From Marinithermofilum abyssi (GTDB lineage Bacteria > Bacillota > Bacilli > Thermoactinomycetales > DSM-45169), in NCBI RefSeq assembly GCF_014641195.1, contig NZ_BMHQ01000006.1, positions 124,001 through 188,000 on the forward strand: a stretch of DNA of 64,000 nucleotides. The letters run 5' to 3'. This document shows, in pieces, positions 26,402 to 34,266 of this stretch. The notes under the pieces are model-generated. The model worked only from the letters and a program-made list of their open reading frames with translations. It was not told the origin of the DNA and did no database searches. Position 1 is the first letter of the stretch, and the number at the start of each line of letters is the position of its first letter. The position numbers were made by a program, and so were the translations under genes.

Positions 26402-27166
26402 TCAAGTATCCGGGATGATCGGGTTTTCGTCTGGATCCGATTGGGAAGACTGCATCAATGCTTTGTAACGATCATTCATCTCGGCAAAATGATCTCGGAT
26501 CTCCGATACGGACCAGCCTTTTTCTGTCAACAGCAACAAATAATCCAACAGTAGCGGGCTCCAGTTCAAGTTCATCGCTTTCTGTGTAAAGGCATGGGCT
26601 GCAATTTCACGGGTACGGCGGATAGGCTGACGGAAAGTGATGGGACCCCATCGCTTTTTGACAGCGCGCGGCAGGCGCAAATCGACCCTTCCTAGGCGGG
26701 TGGTTTCCAGGTGGTGAAACCACTCGTGATAGAGGTGCAATGCGATAATGTCATCCTCCCGAACACTATCACCGGAACGTTCGAAAAACCGACGCAGCTG
26801 ATCAAGAGATGCACGGTTGATTTCGATGATCTTAAGTTTGGCCAGATATTGCGCCCGAACCCAATGGTCCTGACCGTTCGGGTTGTCAATAAAACGGACA
26901 CGTACACCGGATTGAATCATCCGGTTCATTAACCGTGCCAGATCTCCCCCATACTTCCGGTTGTCTCCCGCATGTTCCCCCAACTTCAATGCTCGATGCA
27001 ATAAGTGAAATTTCAGGTGAGCAGAGAGAAGCGGGTGGGTTTCATCTTGTTCCAACTCAGCCAGTGCCAGTGCCGGGATGCTTAGTGAGGGCCATTTTCG
27101 TTCCAGATGGACCTGGTTTAGGGGTTGCAGTATTTTTGGTGAAGGCGATTTCTGCGGGGGTACCAT
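26402..27166 (-). CDS. predicted HExxH-motif protein of unknown function
   Basis: 255 residues from the ATG at 27166; the 30 upstream codons are open but unlike a protein start. GGAGGG is 16 bases before the ATG, a little far. LHLYHEWFHHLETTRLGRV contains HEWFH, an HExxH zinc-protease pattern, followed about 40 residues later by REIAAHAFTQ, which could supply a third ligand. The N-terminal part is basic and the rest helical. No signal peptide or membrane span. It may be a sporulation or housekeeping peptidase, or a non-catalytic relative. I do not recognise the family and assign no function. Confidence 0.6.
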   Translation of the reverse strand: MVPPQKSPSPKILQPLNQVHLERKWPSLSIPALALAELEQDETHPLLSAHLKFHLLHRALKLGEHAGDNRKYGGDLARLMNRMIQSGVRVRFIDNPNGQDHWVRAQYLAKLKIIEINRASLDQLRRFFERSGDSVREDDIIALHLYHEWFHHLETTRLGRVDLRLPRAVKKRWGPITFRQPIRRTREIAAHAFTQKAMNLNWSPLLLDYLLLLTEKGWSVSEIRDHFAEMNDRYKALMQSSQSDPDENPIIPDT

Positions 27167-27251
27167 TTTCTTCGTTTTTGATCCCTCCTTCCGGCGGCAA
27201 AACACAGTTTCTCCACACATATGATGCCGTCGGCTTGACCCATGACATAAA

Positions 27252-27285
27252 AACAACCCCCTTTGGAAAAATGGGGGTTGTTTGG
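27252..27285 (-). terminator. intrinsic terminator of the SASP relic
   Basis: AAACAACCCCC and GGGGGTTGTTT form an 11-bp stem, with T-rich ends on both strands. It lies just after the stop of the SASP reading frame on the minus strand. Confidence 0.8.
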
Positions 27286-27297
27286 AGGCTTGTTATT

Positions 27298-27501
27298 TCA
27301 ACGGATCATTTGACCGCCGGCCAGCTGTTGCTCAGTGATCGCGATCAGCGGTTTGGTAATTTCTCCACCTAGGGAACCGTTGGCACGGGAGGTTGTGTCC
27401 GGTCCCAGCTGTACACCGAATTCCTAGGCAATTTCAAATTTGAGTTGATCCAAGGCTGCTCAGGATTGAGGAGCAACCAGACGGTTGGTGCGACGAGCCA
27501 T
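27298..27501 (-). pseudogene. alpha/beta-type small acid-soluble spore protein, two in-frame stops
   Basis: Reading the minus strand from the ATG at 27501 gives MARRTNRLVAPQS[36 protein letters not shown], continuing [20 protein letters not shown] and ending at 27298. This is the whole of an alpha/beta SASP (DNA-coating spore protein), including the [12 protein letters not shown] and GGEITK hallmarks, but codon 14 is TGA and codon 26 is TAG. GAGGTGG precedes the ATG and a terminator follows, so the signals are intact. ITKPL instead of the almost invariant ITKRL supports decay. Spore formers have several SASP genes, so loss of one is tolerable. Read-through is an alternative that I consider unlikely. 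Confidence 0.85.
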
Positions 27502-27720
27502 TCAAACCACCTCATTGCTGTTTTATATTGGAAATCTATATCTAGTTTGGATATCTATGACTCCGATTTGAAGCCCGGTTAAACCTAGATCTGCTTGTTC
27601 AAACTAACCTTGATTCCGCAGGTCCAACTATATGGTATGCGGAGGATGAGCAAAAGCGATGGAAAAAAGGAGATCGAAAAAACCAGATGGAGCAAGCAAG
27701 TTCTTTTTCTGAGGTGAAGC

Positions 27721-28110
27721 ATGGTGTATTTTCATGGCATTCCCTTTGTCCATTTGGCCAAACAGTTTCCCGTTCTGAATCCGGGCCGCCCCCAGAAGCG
27801 AAAGCCTCCTTCCAAGCGGAAGGATGCGCGTCATTTGACAGAACGTATCGGCTTTGAACCGGTTCACTTGCTGAAAGCCTCCCCTGCTTATCCCGCCCGT
27901 CGATGTCTTGATGAATGCTTTCAATACGGTGATACGGTACTGGTATTTCAAGATCTTCCTTTTCCCCGAGTGCAGTTGAGTGACCATGAGTGGGGGGTTC
28001 GGCACCTGGATTCCCGACAAGCGATCTGGATTATGACGAAAAGAGCCTGGGGTGCCGTATGGATTCGCCGGCATTTGCCGGAAGTTTCTCTGTTGTATCC
28101 GTCCCGTTAG
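27721..28110 (+). CDS. hypothetical protein, 129 residues
   Basis: ATG at 27721 with GAGGTGA at good distance. The product is basic, with a Lys/Arg/Pro-rich stretch near residues 22-40 and a C-terminal region containing QAIWIMTKRAWGAVWIRRHLPE. No signal peptide, no cysteine motif, no family that I recognise. The minus-strand frame over the same stretch is longer but has no start signal and lacks protein-like composition. It lies between the SASP relic and gerE; the context suggests, weakly, a role in sporulation. Confidence 0.5.
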   Translation: MVYFHGIPFVHLAKQFPVLNPGRPQKRKPPSKRKDARHLTERIGFEPVHLLKASPAYPARRCLDECFQYGDTVLVFQDLPFPRVQLSDHEWGVRHLDSRQAIWIMTKRAWGAVWIRRHLPEVSLLYPSR

Positions 28111-28244
28111 AGATAGGAGCGGCGAAATGGGCCGATGTGGATCAAGTAAAACGTCACTCCGACCATTGTTCGCGCATAGGATACACCGTCCCCAAGGTTC
28201 TTTCACCCAACTGAAAGAACCGCCTAAATTTCCCTCTCATCAGC

Positions 28245-28272
28245 ACCACCGAATAAGCCCGTTCATACAATA
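28245..28272 (+). promoter_or_regulatory. candidate sigma-K promoter of gerE
   Basis: CATACAATA (28264-28272) matches the sigma-K -10 consensus CATANNNTA exactly, and an AC doublet lies 17 bases upstream (28245-28246), as expected for the short -35. In B. subtilis gerE is transcribed by sigma-K in the mother cell. Confidence 0.55.
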
Positions 28273-28331
28273 ACCTGACTGAGTCCCTGACCCTCGTGTT
28301 CTAAGAGTCCGAGCAAGGAGGGGTGGCGCAT

Positions 28332-28553
28332 TTGACCAGCAACCAGAAGGGAAAGCCCTTGTTAACCAACAGGGAAAGGGAAGTATTCGAATTATTGGTA
28401 CAGGACAAAACGACCAAGGAAATCGCGCAGCAACTGTTTATCAGTGAGAAAACCGTCCGTAATCATATTTCCAATGTGATGCAAAAGCTGAACGTTAAAG
28501 GACGGTCGCAAGCTGTGGTGGAATTGGTCCGGCTTGGGGATTTGATAATCTGA
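28332..28553 (+). CDS. gerE: spore coat transcription factor GerE
   Basis: A LuxR-type helix-turn-helix protein of about 73 residues that controls late mother-cell coat genes with sigma-K. The central region PLLTNREREVFELLVQDKTTKEIA is almost the same as in B. subtilis GerE, followed by LFISEKTVRNHISNVMQKLNVKGRSQAVVEL. The start is taken as the TTG at 28332, 9-10 bases after AAGGAGG and giving the family length (74); a GTG at 28323 is too near. The context sdhCAB...gerE-marR-racE-gerM is that of Bacillus. Confidence 0.95.
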   Translation: MTSNQKGKPLLTNREREVFELLVQDKTTKEIAQQLFISEKTVRNHISNVMQKLNVKGRSQAVVELVRLGDLII

Positions 28554-28568
28554 CCAGCCAGCTCTGCA

Positions 28569-28594
28569 AAACCCTACCCCGGAGTAGGGTTTCT
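28569..28594 (+). terminator. intrinsic terminator of gerE
   Basis: AACCCTAC / GTAGGGTTT with a short loop, followed by CTTTG. Confidence 0.65.
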
Positions 28595-28670
28595 TTGCCT
28601 TTGTGTACCATTGACATAACAGGGATATGAGCAAGATCCGGTGTTCCCGGAATCCCCAGCCGGGTAACAG

Positions 28671-28700
28671 GGAGTCGTCAAATATTTTTGGCGGCTTTTT
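28671..28700 (+). terminator. possible second terminator before the marR gene
   Basis: AGTCGTC / GGCGGCT (with G-U pairs) around an A/T-rich loop, followed by TTTTTTT. Confidence 0.45.
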
Positions 28701-28773
28701 TTATTCAGATTACGGGAAAGAAGGCAGTAAATAAGATATGGTGAAAGGTTATCTTTTACATGGAGGGGAGAGG

Positions 28774-28866
28774 GTGGAGAAATACTTGTTAACTGTGTGG
28801 GATTTGAGTACCATGATTAAAAAAACAGAATGTCGGCTTTACAGCTGGACATTGGGGGAAAAATGA
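28774..28866 (+). CDS. possible small protein, 30 residues
   Basis: GTG start at 28774 with GGAGGGGAG directly before it. The 30-residue product (VEKYLLTVWDLSTM...) is mixed hydrophobic and charged. An in-frame ATG lies 12 codons upstream at 28738 but without a site. It ends 38 bases before the marR gene and may be its leader peptide. Weak evidence. Confidence 0.25.
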   Translation: MEKYLLTVWDLSTMIKKTECRLYSWTLGEK

Positions 28867-28903
28867 GTAGAAAATCCGGATAGAACCCTAAAGGAGTCTC
28901 GAT

Positions 28904-29347
28904 ATGAATAAGGAACAGCTTTCTCCTGAACTGGTGAAAGAGATTGAACATCTGGTTCGGGAAATCAGTGTGATCATCAAACGCAAAGGTCGGGATATCC
29001 TCACCAACTTTCCGATTACGCCTCCTCAATTTACCGCTTTGTTGTGGCTGCATGAAGAGGGCGATATGACGATCGGCGAGCTGAGTCAGCGGATGTATCT
29101 CGCATGCAGCACTATGACAGATCTGGTGGACCGTATGGAGAAAAACGGTGTGGTCGAGCGAATTCGGGACGAGCGGGACCGCCGTGTGGTACGGATACAC
29201 ATGCTGGATAAAGGAAAGGCGATTATCCAGGACGTTCTTGCAGCGAGACAAGCCTACTTGGCCGAAGTACTCACCCGGTTTTCCGGCGATGAATTGAAGG
29301 AGCTGGAAAAATATTTGTCTCTGTTGTATCAGGAGATGAAAGATTGA
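28904..29347 (+). CDS. MarR family transcriptional regulator (YsmB-like)
   Basis: 147 residues with the winged-helix MarR fold: the dimerisation helices flank a DNA-binding core IGELSQRMYLACSTMTDLVDRMEKNGVVERIRDERDRRVVRIH (about 63-105). The length and family match. Its position between gerE and racE is that of ysmB in B. subtilis. GGAG precedes the ATG. The ligand and targets are unknown. An inverted repeat, AATGAA-N5-TTCATT, lies just after the gene (29391-29407), ahead of the racE promoter, and could be a target. Confidence 0.9.
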   Translation: MNKEQLSPELVKEIEHLVREISVIIKRKGRDILTNFPITPPQFTALLWLHEEGDMTIGELSQRMYLACSTMTDLVDRMEKNGVVERIRDERDRRVVRIHMLDKGKAIIQDVLAARQAYLAEVLTRFSGDELKELEKYLSLLYQEMKD

Positions 29348-29390
29348 CTCTTCGCTTTCGGGCGGAGAGCTTGTCTTTTTTTCCATGTTG

Positions 29391-29428
29391 AATGAATCGT
29401 TTTCATTTGAATCCGCCTCTGGTACAAT
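29391..29428 (+). promoter_or_regulatory. racE promoter with a possible MarR operator
   Basis: TTTTCA (29400-29405) and TACAAT (29423-29428) with a 17-base spacer. The -35 box overlaps the inverted repeat AATGAA-N5-TTCATT (29391-29407), a form that MarR regulators commonly bind. About 130 bases of leader follow before racE. Confidence 0.5.
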
Positions 29429-29558
29429 AACGCCTATACGAACAAGGGTTGAATCATTTATCTTTTTGCACTCATATGATAAAAGATGGAAAATTGGTTA
29501 ACCCAACAGGTACTTTTGTGCTCAGTTGACACAAGGACTGGAGGACTGAACAGGACTC

Positions 29559-30395
29559 ATGGGATTTGATTCTTCACCAAAAGCAATCGGGATACTGGAC
29601 TCTGGCGTGGGCGGCTTGACAGTAGCCAAGGAAATCATGCGGCAGTTGCCCAAGGAGCGAATGATCTACTTCGGGGATACGGCCCGTTGTCCCTACGGTC
29701 CCCGTTCGCCGGAGGAGGTTCGTCAATTCACCGATGAGATTGTCGCTTTTCTGACACGATTCCCTTTAAAAGCACTGGTTATCGCATGCAACACCGCCAC
29801 AGCGGTGGCGCTGGGGAAAGTACGCGAGTGGCTGTCGATCCCCGTCTTCGGTGTGGTGGATCCCGGGGCTCGTGCCGCGATCAAGGCTTCGAGCCAAGGC
29901 AGAATCGGGGTGATCGGCACCGAAGGCACTGTCCGTAGTGAGGCCTATGAAGGGGCCCTCAAACGGATTGATCCCCACCTGTTCGTGGTCAGCTTGGCCT
30001 GTCCGACCTTGGTGCCGCTGGTGGAAAGCGGCGAAGGGGATACGAAGCGCGCCCGCCGCATCGTCAGACAGGCTTTGGCACCGATTAAGCAGTACGACTT
30101 GGATACACTGATTTTGGGATGTACCCACTATCCTTTGATCAGCGATCTGATTAGGCGGGAAATGGGTCCGGATGTCACCTTGATCAGTTCCGCCGAAGAG
30201 ACTGCCCGGGAGATAAGTACCGTCTTGCATCATAAAGGCTTGCTTCACTTGTCTGATGCAGTAGATCACGGGCATCGCTTTTACACAACAGGCCACCCGG
30301 GTGCTTTCCGCCGTATCGCAGAACAGTGGCTGAATCAAGAGGTCGAGGTGGAGCAGGTAGCACTGGAACCGGCGGTGCAAAATCCGATTGGGTGA
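29559..30395 (+). CDS. racE: glutamate racemase
   Basis: Cofactor-independent racemase that makes D-glutamate for peptidoglycan. 278 residues, near the B. subtilis RacE length (272). Catalytic motifs: GILDSGVGGLTVAKEI at the N-terminus (substrate Ser/Asp), IACNTATAVAL (Cys of one acid-base pair, about 74) and LGCTHYPL (Cys of the other, about 186). The ATG at 29559 is weakly supported by GGAGG 14 bases upstream. Located between the marR gene and gerM as in Bacillus. Confidence 0.95.
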   Translation: MGFDSSPKAIGILDSGVGGLTVAKEIMRQLPKERMIYFGDTARCPYGPRSPEEVRQFTDEIVAFLTRFPLKALVIACNTATAVALGKVREWLSIPVFGVVDPGARAAIKASSQGRIGVIGTEGTVRSEAYEGALKRIDPHLFVVSLACPTLVPLVESGEGDTKRARRIVRQALAPIKQYDLDTLILGCTHYPLISDLIRREMGPDVTLISSAEETAREISTVLHHKGLLHLSDAVDHGHRFYTTGHPGAFRRIAEQWLNQEVEVEQVALEPAVQNPIG

Positions 30396-30439
30396 CAACC
30401 TATATAGCAACAATTGAACTTACCCCGTCAAGTAGACAA

Positions 30440-30660
30440 TAAAACAACAGCATTAGGCAACCTGATATTATCCCCTTTAAGTGGACAGTAAGAAGCAAGC
30501 CCCTTACTGTTACTTGAAGGGGATTTTTTATGGGAAATATTCGTAAGACTTATTTAAAAGATAAGAAGTTGAATGCCGGCGACTATATTTAGATGAAGGA
30601 TACGGCTACAAAGCGGTGGCAAAGGAGTTAGGGATTCCGGATCCTTCAACGATTTCAATC
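30440..30660 (+). pseudogene. IS3-family orfA relic
   Basis: A start MGNIRKTYLKDKKLNA at 30530 closes at a stop, and an adjacent frame continues LDEGYGYKAVAKELGIPDPSTISI. Together they are the N-terminal helix-turn-helix of an IS3-family (IS150-like) OrfA. The reading shifts phase and stops; nothing of OrfB is present. Just upstream, AAGTGGACAGTAA resembles IS3-family end sequences, and a similar sequence, CAAGTAGACAATAA, lies about 45 bases further up. It is a dead fragment. Confidence 0.65.
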
Positions 30661-30704
30661 CCGTTTAAACCATCTCAGCCCGGTAGATTACCGGGCTGAA
30701 ACGG
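30661..30704. repeat. nested inverted repeat
   Basis: CAGCCCGGTA-gat-TACCGGGCTG (30676-30698) is a perfect 10-bp hairpin, enclosed by CCGTTT (30661) and AAACGG (30699-30704). No T run follows. It may derive from the IS3-type relic or end the racE transcript. Confidence 0.5.
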
Positions 30705-30755
30705 CTTGATCATGGTAGCTTCTTTTTATTTGTCTCCTTGATGCGAAAGGGAGTG

Positions 30756-30784
30756 ATATTTTGAAACAAGCCTCGTATATATGT
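30756..30784 (+). promoter_or_regulatory. weak candidate sigma-E promoter of gerM
   Basis: ATATTT (30756-30761) and TATATATG (30776-30783), spaced about 14 bases, resemble sigma-E boxes imperfectly. In B. subtilis gerM is sigma-E dependent. Low certainty. Confidence 0.3.
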
Positions 30785-30812
30785 ACTAGACTTTGTCCAA
30801 GGAGGGAAAACC

Positions 30813-31847
30813 ATGCGCAAAGGCCTATTCAGGGCTGCCCTTGTGCTGCTGCTCTTCCCCCTCGTCCTGACGGGATGTCTGTTCGGGCCGGAGGAGAAAG
30901 CGTCTGCCCCGATTGATCCGCCTCCCAAGCAGGAGATTCCGGAGGGGAAAATCAAGGGAGACGAGCATAAAACGGAAGCCAAAAAAGGAGATGATCTCGA
31001 GCTTTATTTTCTGTCGGATTCGGGGTATGTGGTGCCTTACTCACTCAATGTTCCCAAGGTGGAAGGGATCGCAAAGGAAGCAATTTCTTACATGGTAAAA
31101 GGCGGCTCGGGTGAGCCGATGCTTCCGGAAGGGTTCAGCGGGATTTTGCCCAAGGGAACCAAGGTGAAGGGACTCAGCATTCAGGGCAAAACGGCGACGA
31201 TCGACTTCTCCAAAGAGTTTCTTTCCTATGACCCCAAAATGGAAGAAAAAATCTTAAGCGCGGTTACCTGGACCTTGACCGGATTTGACTCGGTGGAAAA
31301 GGTAAACATTTGGGTGAACGGCAAACCCCTGAAAATCATGCCAAAAGGGAAGTCGCCAGCCCAAGAATTGACCCGCAATCAGGGCATCAACCTGGAAATC
31401 GCTCAGGGAGTCTCTGTCAGCCAAAGCATACCGGTCACTCTATATTTCCTCGGCCAATCCAGCGATAATACGATCTATTACGTTCCGGTTACGCGCATGA
31501 TCAACCGGAAGGATGACATAGCCAAGGCGACTTTGCAAGAGCTGGTGAAAGGACCGCAGCAGGGTTCCACATTGAGCAGCGCCCTGACACAAACGCTGCA
31601 GGTAAACAGCGTGAAAATGAAAGGGGACTTGGCGGTCGCGGATTTCGGCAAACAGCTGTTGCAATTCGGGGAGGGAAAACAAGCGTCCAAAGATGCCATT
31701 AACACGATCGTACTTTCCCTGACCGAAAATACTGCCGCCAAAAAGGTGAAAATTACAGTGGACGGGAAGTCCGGAGCCGTTAGCCAAGGGAAGACATTGA
31801 GCAAACCGGTCAATCGGCCGGCGATGATTAATCCAGGCGAGTATTGA
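30813..31847 (+). CDS. gerM: spore germination lipoprotein GerM
   Basis: 344 residues with a lipoprotein signal (hydrophobic stretch, lipobox LTGC, Cys22), so the product is membrane-anchored outside the mother-cell face. Two GerMN domains follow, at about 65-175 and 205-325; each has the short beta-strand repeats such as LELYFLSDSGYVVPYS and VTLYFLGQSSDNTIYYVPVTR. In B. subtilis GerM acts in sporulation and germination, at the engulfment interface. AAGGAGGG precedes the ATG. It shares the Bacillus position between racE and rph. Confidence 0.92.
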   Translation: MRKGLFRAALVLLLFPLVLTGCLFGPEEKASAPIDPPPKQEIPEGKIKGDEHKTEAKKGDDLELYFLSDSGYVVPYSLNVPKVEGIAKEAISYMVKGGSGEPMLPEGFSGILPKGTKVKGLSIQGKTATIDFSKEFLSYDPKMEEKILSAVTWTLTGFDSVEKVNIWVNGKPLKIMPKGKSPAQELTRNQGINLEIAQGVSVSQSIPVTLYFLGQSSDNTIYYVPVTRMINRKDDIAKATLQELVKGPQQGSTLSSALTQTLQVNSVKMKGDLAVADFGKQLLQFGEGKQASKDAINTIVLSLTENTAAKKVKITVDGKSGAVSQGKTLSKPVNRPAMINPGEY

Positions 31848-31893
31848 AAGAAATCGGAGCAGCCTTTCTTCTCAAGGGGGATCGGGAGCTGTC

Positions 31894-31921
31894 AGAGGTG
31901 TTGATCACCTCTTTTTTCTTT
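31894..31921 (+). terminator. intrinsic terminator of gerM
   Basis: AGAGGTG / CACCTCT, a five-base loop, then TTTTTCTTT. Confidence 0.75.
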
Positions 31922-31946
31922 GTACCGTGCAGTTTTATGTTATAAT
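31920..31946 (+). promoter_or_regulatory. promoter of the rph operon
   Basis: TATAAT (31941-31946) with a near-consensus TTGTAC at 31920-31925 (15-base spacer), 30 bases before rph. The short spacer lowers certainty. Confidence 0.45.
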
Positions 31947-31975
31947 AATAAAACTTCATTTTGGAGGGAATCGCA

Positions 31976-32752
31976 TTGAGAGTAGACGGGCGCAATCATA
32001 ATGAACTGCGGCAAGTGGAGATGGTTCTGGATTACATCAAGCACGCGGAGGGTTCCGTCTACATATGTGTCGGTGATACCAAAGTAATCTGCACAGCTTC
32101 GGTGGAGGAGCGGGTTCCTCCGTTTTTGCGCGGTTCAGGTAAAGGCTGGGTAACGGCAGAATACGCCATGCTGCCCAGGGCGACGCAGACCCGGTCCATT
32201 CGTGAATCCAGTAAAGGAAAAGTCGGCGGCCGCACCATGGAAATTCAACGTCTGATCGGCCGCTCTTTACGGTCGGTAGTGGATTTGGAACGCTTGGGAG
32301 AACGAACGGTCTGGCTGGACTGCGATGTGATTCAGGCAGACGGCGGGACTCGGACGGCTTCGATTACCGGGGCTTTTGTGGCGATGGTGAGCGCCTTGCA
32401 TCGTTTGGTCAAAGCGGGAACCCTTCCGGCATTGCCAGTAACGGATTTTCTGGCGGCTACCAGTGTCGGCATTGTCAACGGGCAGCCCAGTCTGGATCTG
32501 TGTTATGACGAAGACTCCCAGGCGAAGGTGGATATGAACGTGGTGATGACGGGGAGCGGAAAATACGTGGAAATCCAGGGAACCGGCGAGGAAGCCCCTT
32601 TTTCGCCGGAGGAATTGACGGAGCTCTTGGCATTGGCCAAAGAGGGAACCGATCGTCTGATCGAGAAGCAGCGGGAAGTGCTGGGGCGAGCAAGCGAACA
32701 TATTGGGGGAAAGACAGATGGATTACGGCAAGCCGATGTGGCAGTGGACTGA
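31976..32752 (+). CDS. rph: ribonuclease PH
   Basis: A phosphorolytic 3'-exoribonuclease that trims tRNA 3' ends. The TTG at 31976 ([13 protein letters not shown]) is chosen for GGAGGG at 7 bases and the family N-terminus. 258 residues; the core shows [41 protein letters not shown] and [21 protein letters not shown] (phosphate and catalytic residues). It overlaps the next gene by about 35 bases, pointing to co-translation with the downstream nucleotide pyrophosphatase. Confidence 0.95.
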   Translation: MRVDGRNHNELRQVEMVLDYIKHAEGSVYICVGDTKVICTASVEERVPPFLRGSGKGWVTAEYAMLPRATQTRSIRESSKGKVGGRTMEIQRLIGRSLRSVVDLERLGERTVWLDCDVIQADGGTRTASITGAFVAMVSALHRLVKAGTLPALPVTDFLAATSVGIVNGQPSLDLCYDEDSQAKVDMNVVMTGSGKYVEIQGTGEEAPFSPEELTELLALAKEGTDRLIEKQREVLGRASEHIGGKTDGLRQADVAVD

Positions 32753-33353
32753 AATGGTCTTTGCCACCCGAAATTCCCACAAGGTAAAAGAGCTGGATGC
32801 GATGTTTTCCGCGCACTTGGGGGTTCGGGTCAGAGGGTTGGCCGACTTTGAAGGGGTTCCGGAAGTGGTGGAAGACCGGGACTCCTTCGAAGGAAATGCG
32901 GTGAAAAAAGCAGAGACGATCGCGCAGGTGTTGAATCGTCCAGTGGCCGCAGATGATTCCGGGCTGACGGTGGAGGCACTGGGTGGTGCCCCCGGTATTT
33001 ACTCGGCCCGGTATGCGGGTCCGGATGCCACCGATGAGGAGAATAACCGCAAGCTGTTGGCGGCATTGCAGGATGTGCCTGCGGGGGATCGGCGGGCAGC
33101 CTTTGTCTGTGTGTTGGCTTTGGCTGTACCGGGAGAAGAAACGGTGACCGTCCGGGGGGAAACCCCCGGGATGATCGCGGAAGAGCCGAAGGGGAAGTAT
33201 GGCTTTGGGTATGATCCTCTTTTTCTCCTTCCGGATCGGGGATGCACCATGGCGGAAGTGCCCCCCGAGGTAAAAAACCGGATCAGCCATCGTGCCAAGG
33301 CGGCAGAAAAACTGATCCGGCTGTTGCGGGAAAAATACCGTTTTGATGGGTGA
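32718..33353 (+). CDS. rdgB: XTP/dITP diphosphatase (RdgB/YsnA family)
   Basis: Removes deaminated purine nucleotides by hydrolysing dITP and XTP to monophosphates. The ATG at 32718 follows GGGGGAAAG, inside the rph end; a later ATG at 32736 is possible. Motifs: [12 protein letters not shown] (phosphate binding), [10 protein letters not shown] (about 77-86), GYDPLF and the HRAKA end motif ([11 protein letters not shown]). About 211 residues. Same order rph-ysnA-ysnB as in Bacillus. Confidence 0.93.
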   Translation: MDYGKPMWQWTEMVFATRNSHKVKELDAMFSAHLGVRVRGLADFEGVPEVVEDRDSFEGNAVKKAETIAQVLNRPVAADDSGLTVEALGGAPGIYSARYAGPDATDEENNRKLLAALQDVPAGDRRAAFVCVLALAVPGEETVTVRGETPGMIAEEPKGKYGFGYDPLFLLPDRGCTMAEVPPEVKNRISHRAKAAEKLIRLLREKYRFDG

Positions 33354-33374
33354 ACCGTGGAAAGGATGAGCAAC

Positions 33375-33881
33375 ATGCGGGTATTGGTCATCAGCGATTC
33401 CCACGGAGAGGACCGTTTGCTCAACCGGATCGTGGAGCAGGCGGATTGTGATCATGTGATTCATTGCGGTGATTTTTGCACCGATACCGATCGGCTGCCT
33501 GATCGGTCACTGACTGTTGTCAGGGGAAACTGCGACTGGGAGCTTGTTCCCGAAGAGCAGATCTGGGAAGGGGCAGGACGTCGCTTTTTTGTGACTCACG
33601 GGCATCGGTATCAGGTGAACACGTCGCTCATGTCGATAAAGTACAAGGGGAAAGAGGCGGAAGCTGATATTGTGTGCTTCGGCCATTCCCATTTTCCGCT
33701 GTGTGAGCAGTCTGAAAACATGCTCTTTCTCAACCCGGGGAGCATCACGGCTCCACGCGGATTTCCGGAACCCACCTATGCTGTGGTGGAACTGAAGAGA
33801 AACGGCGACATCCGTGTGACCTATTACAACCCCAATGGAAAGGTGGTGTCCCGTCTGGGAGGCAGCTACAGCCTCGCTTGA
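33375..33881 (+). CDS. YfcE/YsnB-family metallophosphoesterase
   Basis: Calcineurin-like phosphoesterase of the MJ0936/YfcE class, about 168 residues. The start at 33375 (MRVLVISDSHG) gives the first metal-binding motif DSHG at the N-terminus; AAAGGATGAG lies upstream. Other ligands appear in HCGDF, VRGNCDWE, VTHGHRYQVN and FGHSHFP. Bacterial members hydrolyse model phosphodiesters; the physiological substrate is unknown. It follows the rdgB gene by 21 bases in the rph operon. Confidence 0.9.
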   Translation: MRVLVISDSHGEDRLLNRIVEQADCDHVIHCGDFCTDTDRLPDRSLTVVRGNCDWELVPEEQIWEGAGRRFFVTHGHRYQVNTSLMSIKYKGKEAEADIVCFGHSHFPLCEQSENMLFLNPGSITAPRGFPEPTYAVVELKRNGDIRVTYYNPNGKVVSRLGGSYSLA

Positions 33882-33967
33882 CGGGACAGCCGTTCCCTGA
33901 AATTACTCCTTGACGCATCGGCGGGGTGTGATATAATAGAAGCCACAACTTTCGAGTGTATGATCGT

Positions 33968-34044
33968 GTCCCAGTAGCTCAGTTGGATAGAGCAACGGTC
34001 TTCTAAACCGTTGGTCGGGGGTTCGAATCCCTCCTGGGACGCCA
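33968..34044 (+). tRNA. tRNA-Arg (anticodon TCT)
   Basis: Acceptor arm GTCCCAG/CTGGGAC, D-loop with AGTTGGATAG, anticodon stem ACGGT/ACCGT with loop CTTCTAA (anticodon TCT, reading AGA), T-loop TTCGAAT, discriminator G and an encoded CCA. All arms pair. It lies between the ysnB-like gene and tig. Confidence 0.97.
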
Positions 34045-34072
34045 TGCACCATATGCTCGGCTGTAATCGGAT

Positions 34073-34108
34073 GCAGGGGCGGGTTTAATCACCGTTTCTG
34101 CTTTTTTT
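34073..34108 (+). terminator. terminator after tRNA-Arg
   Basis: GCAGGGGCGGGT / ACCGTTTCTGC (with G-U pairs), then TTTTTTT. Confidence 0.7.
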
Positions 34109-34146
34109 ATGGGGTTTTTCTAGACTGCCATCCTTTTCCTAATCCC

Positions 34147-34174
34147 TTGCAAAGGCCTTGCCATATGGTATAAT
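34147..34174 (+). promoter_or_regulatory. sigma-A promoter of tig
   Basis: TTGCAA (34147-34152) and TATAAT (34169-34174) with a 16-base spacer, about 90 bases upstream of the gene. Confidence 0.65.
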
Positions 34175-34266
34175 GAAATGGTTGTAAAAGAGCGAGCATC
34201 CGTTGGGTTGGGGAAAAGCCTCGCCCCATAACCAGGAATAGAGTTCGTCAGGAGGGAAAGACCAGA

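Noticed and set aside
27628-28206. Minus-strand 192-codon frame opposite the hypothetical gene at 27721
   Set aside because: No start signal and no recognisable features; the plus-strand gene has a good ribosome binding site.
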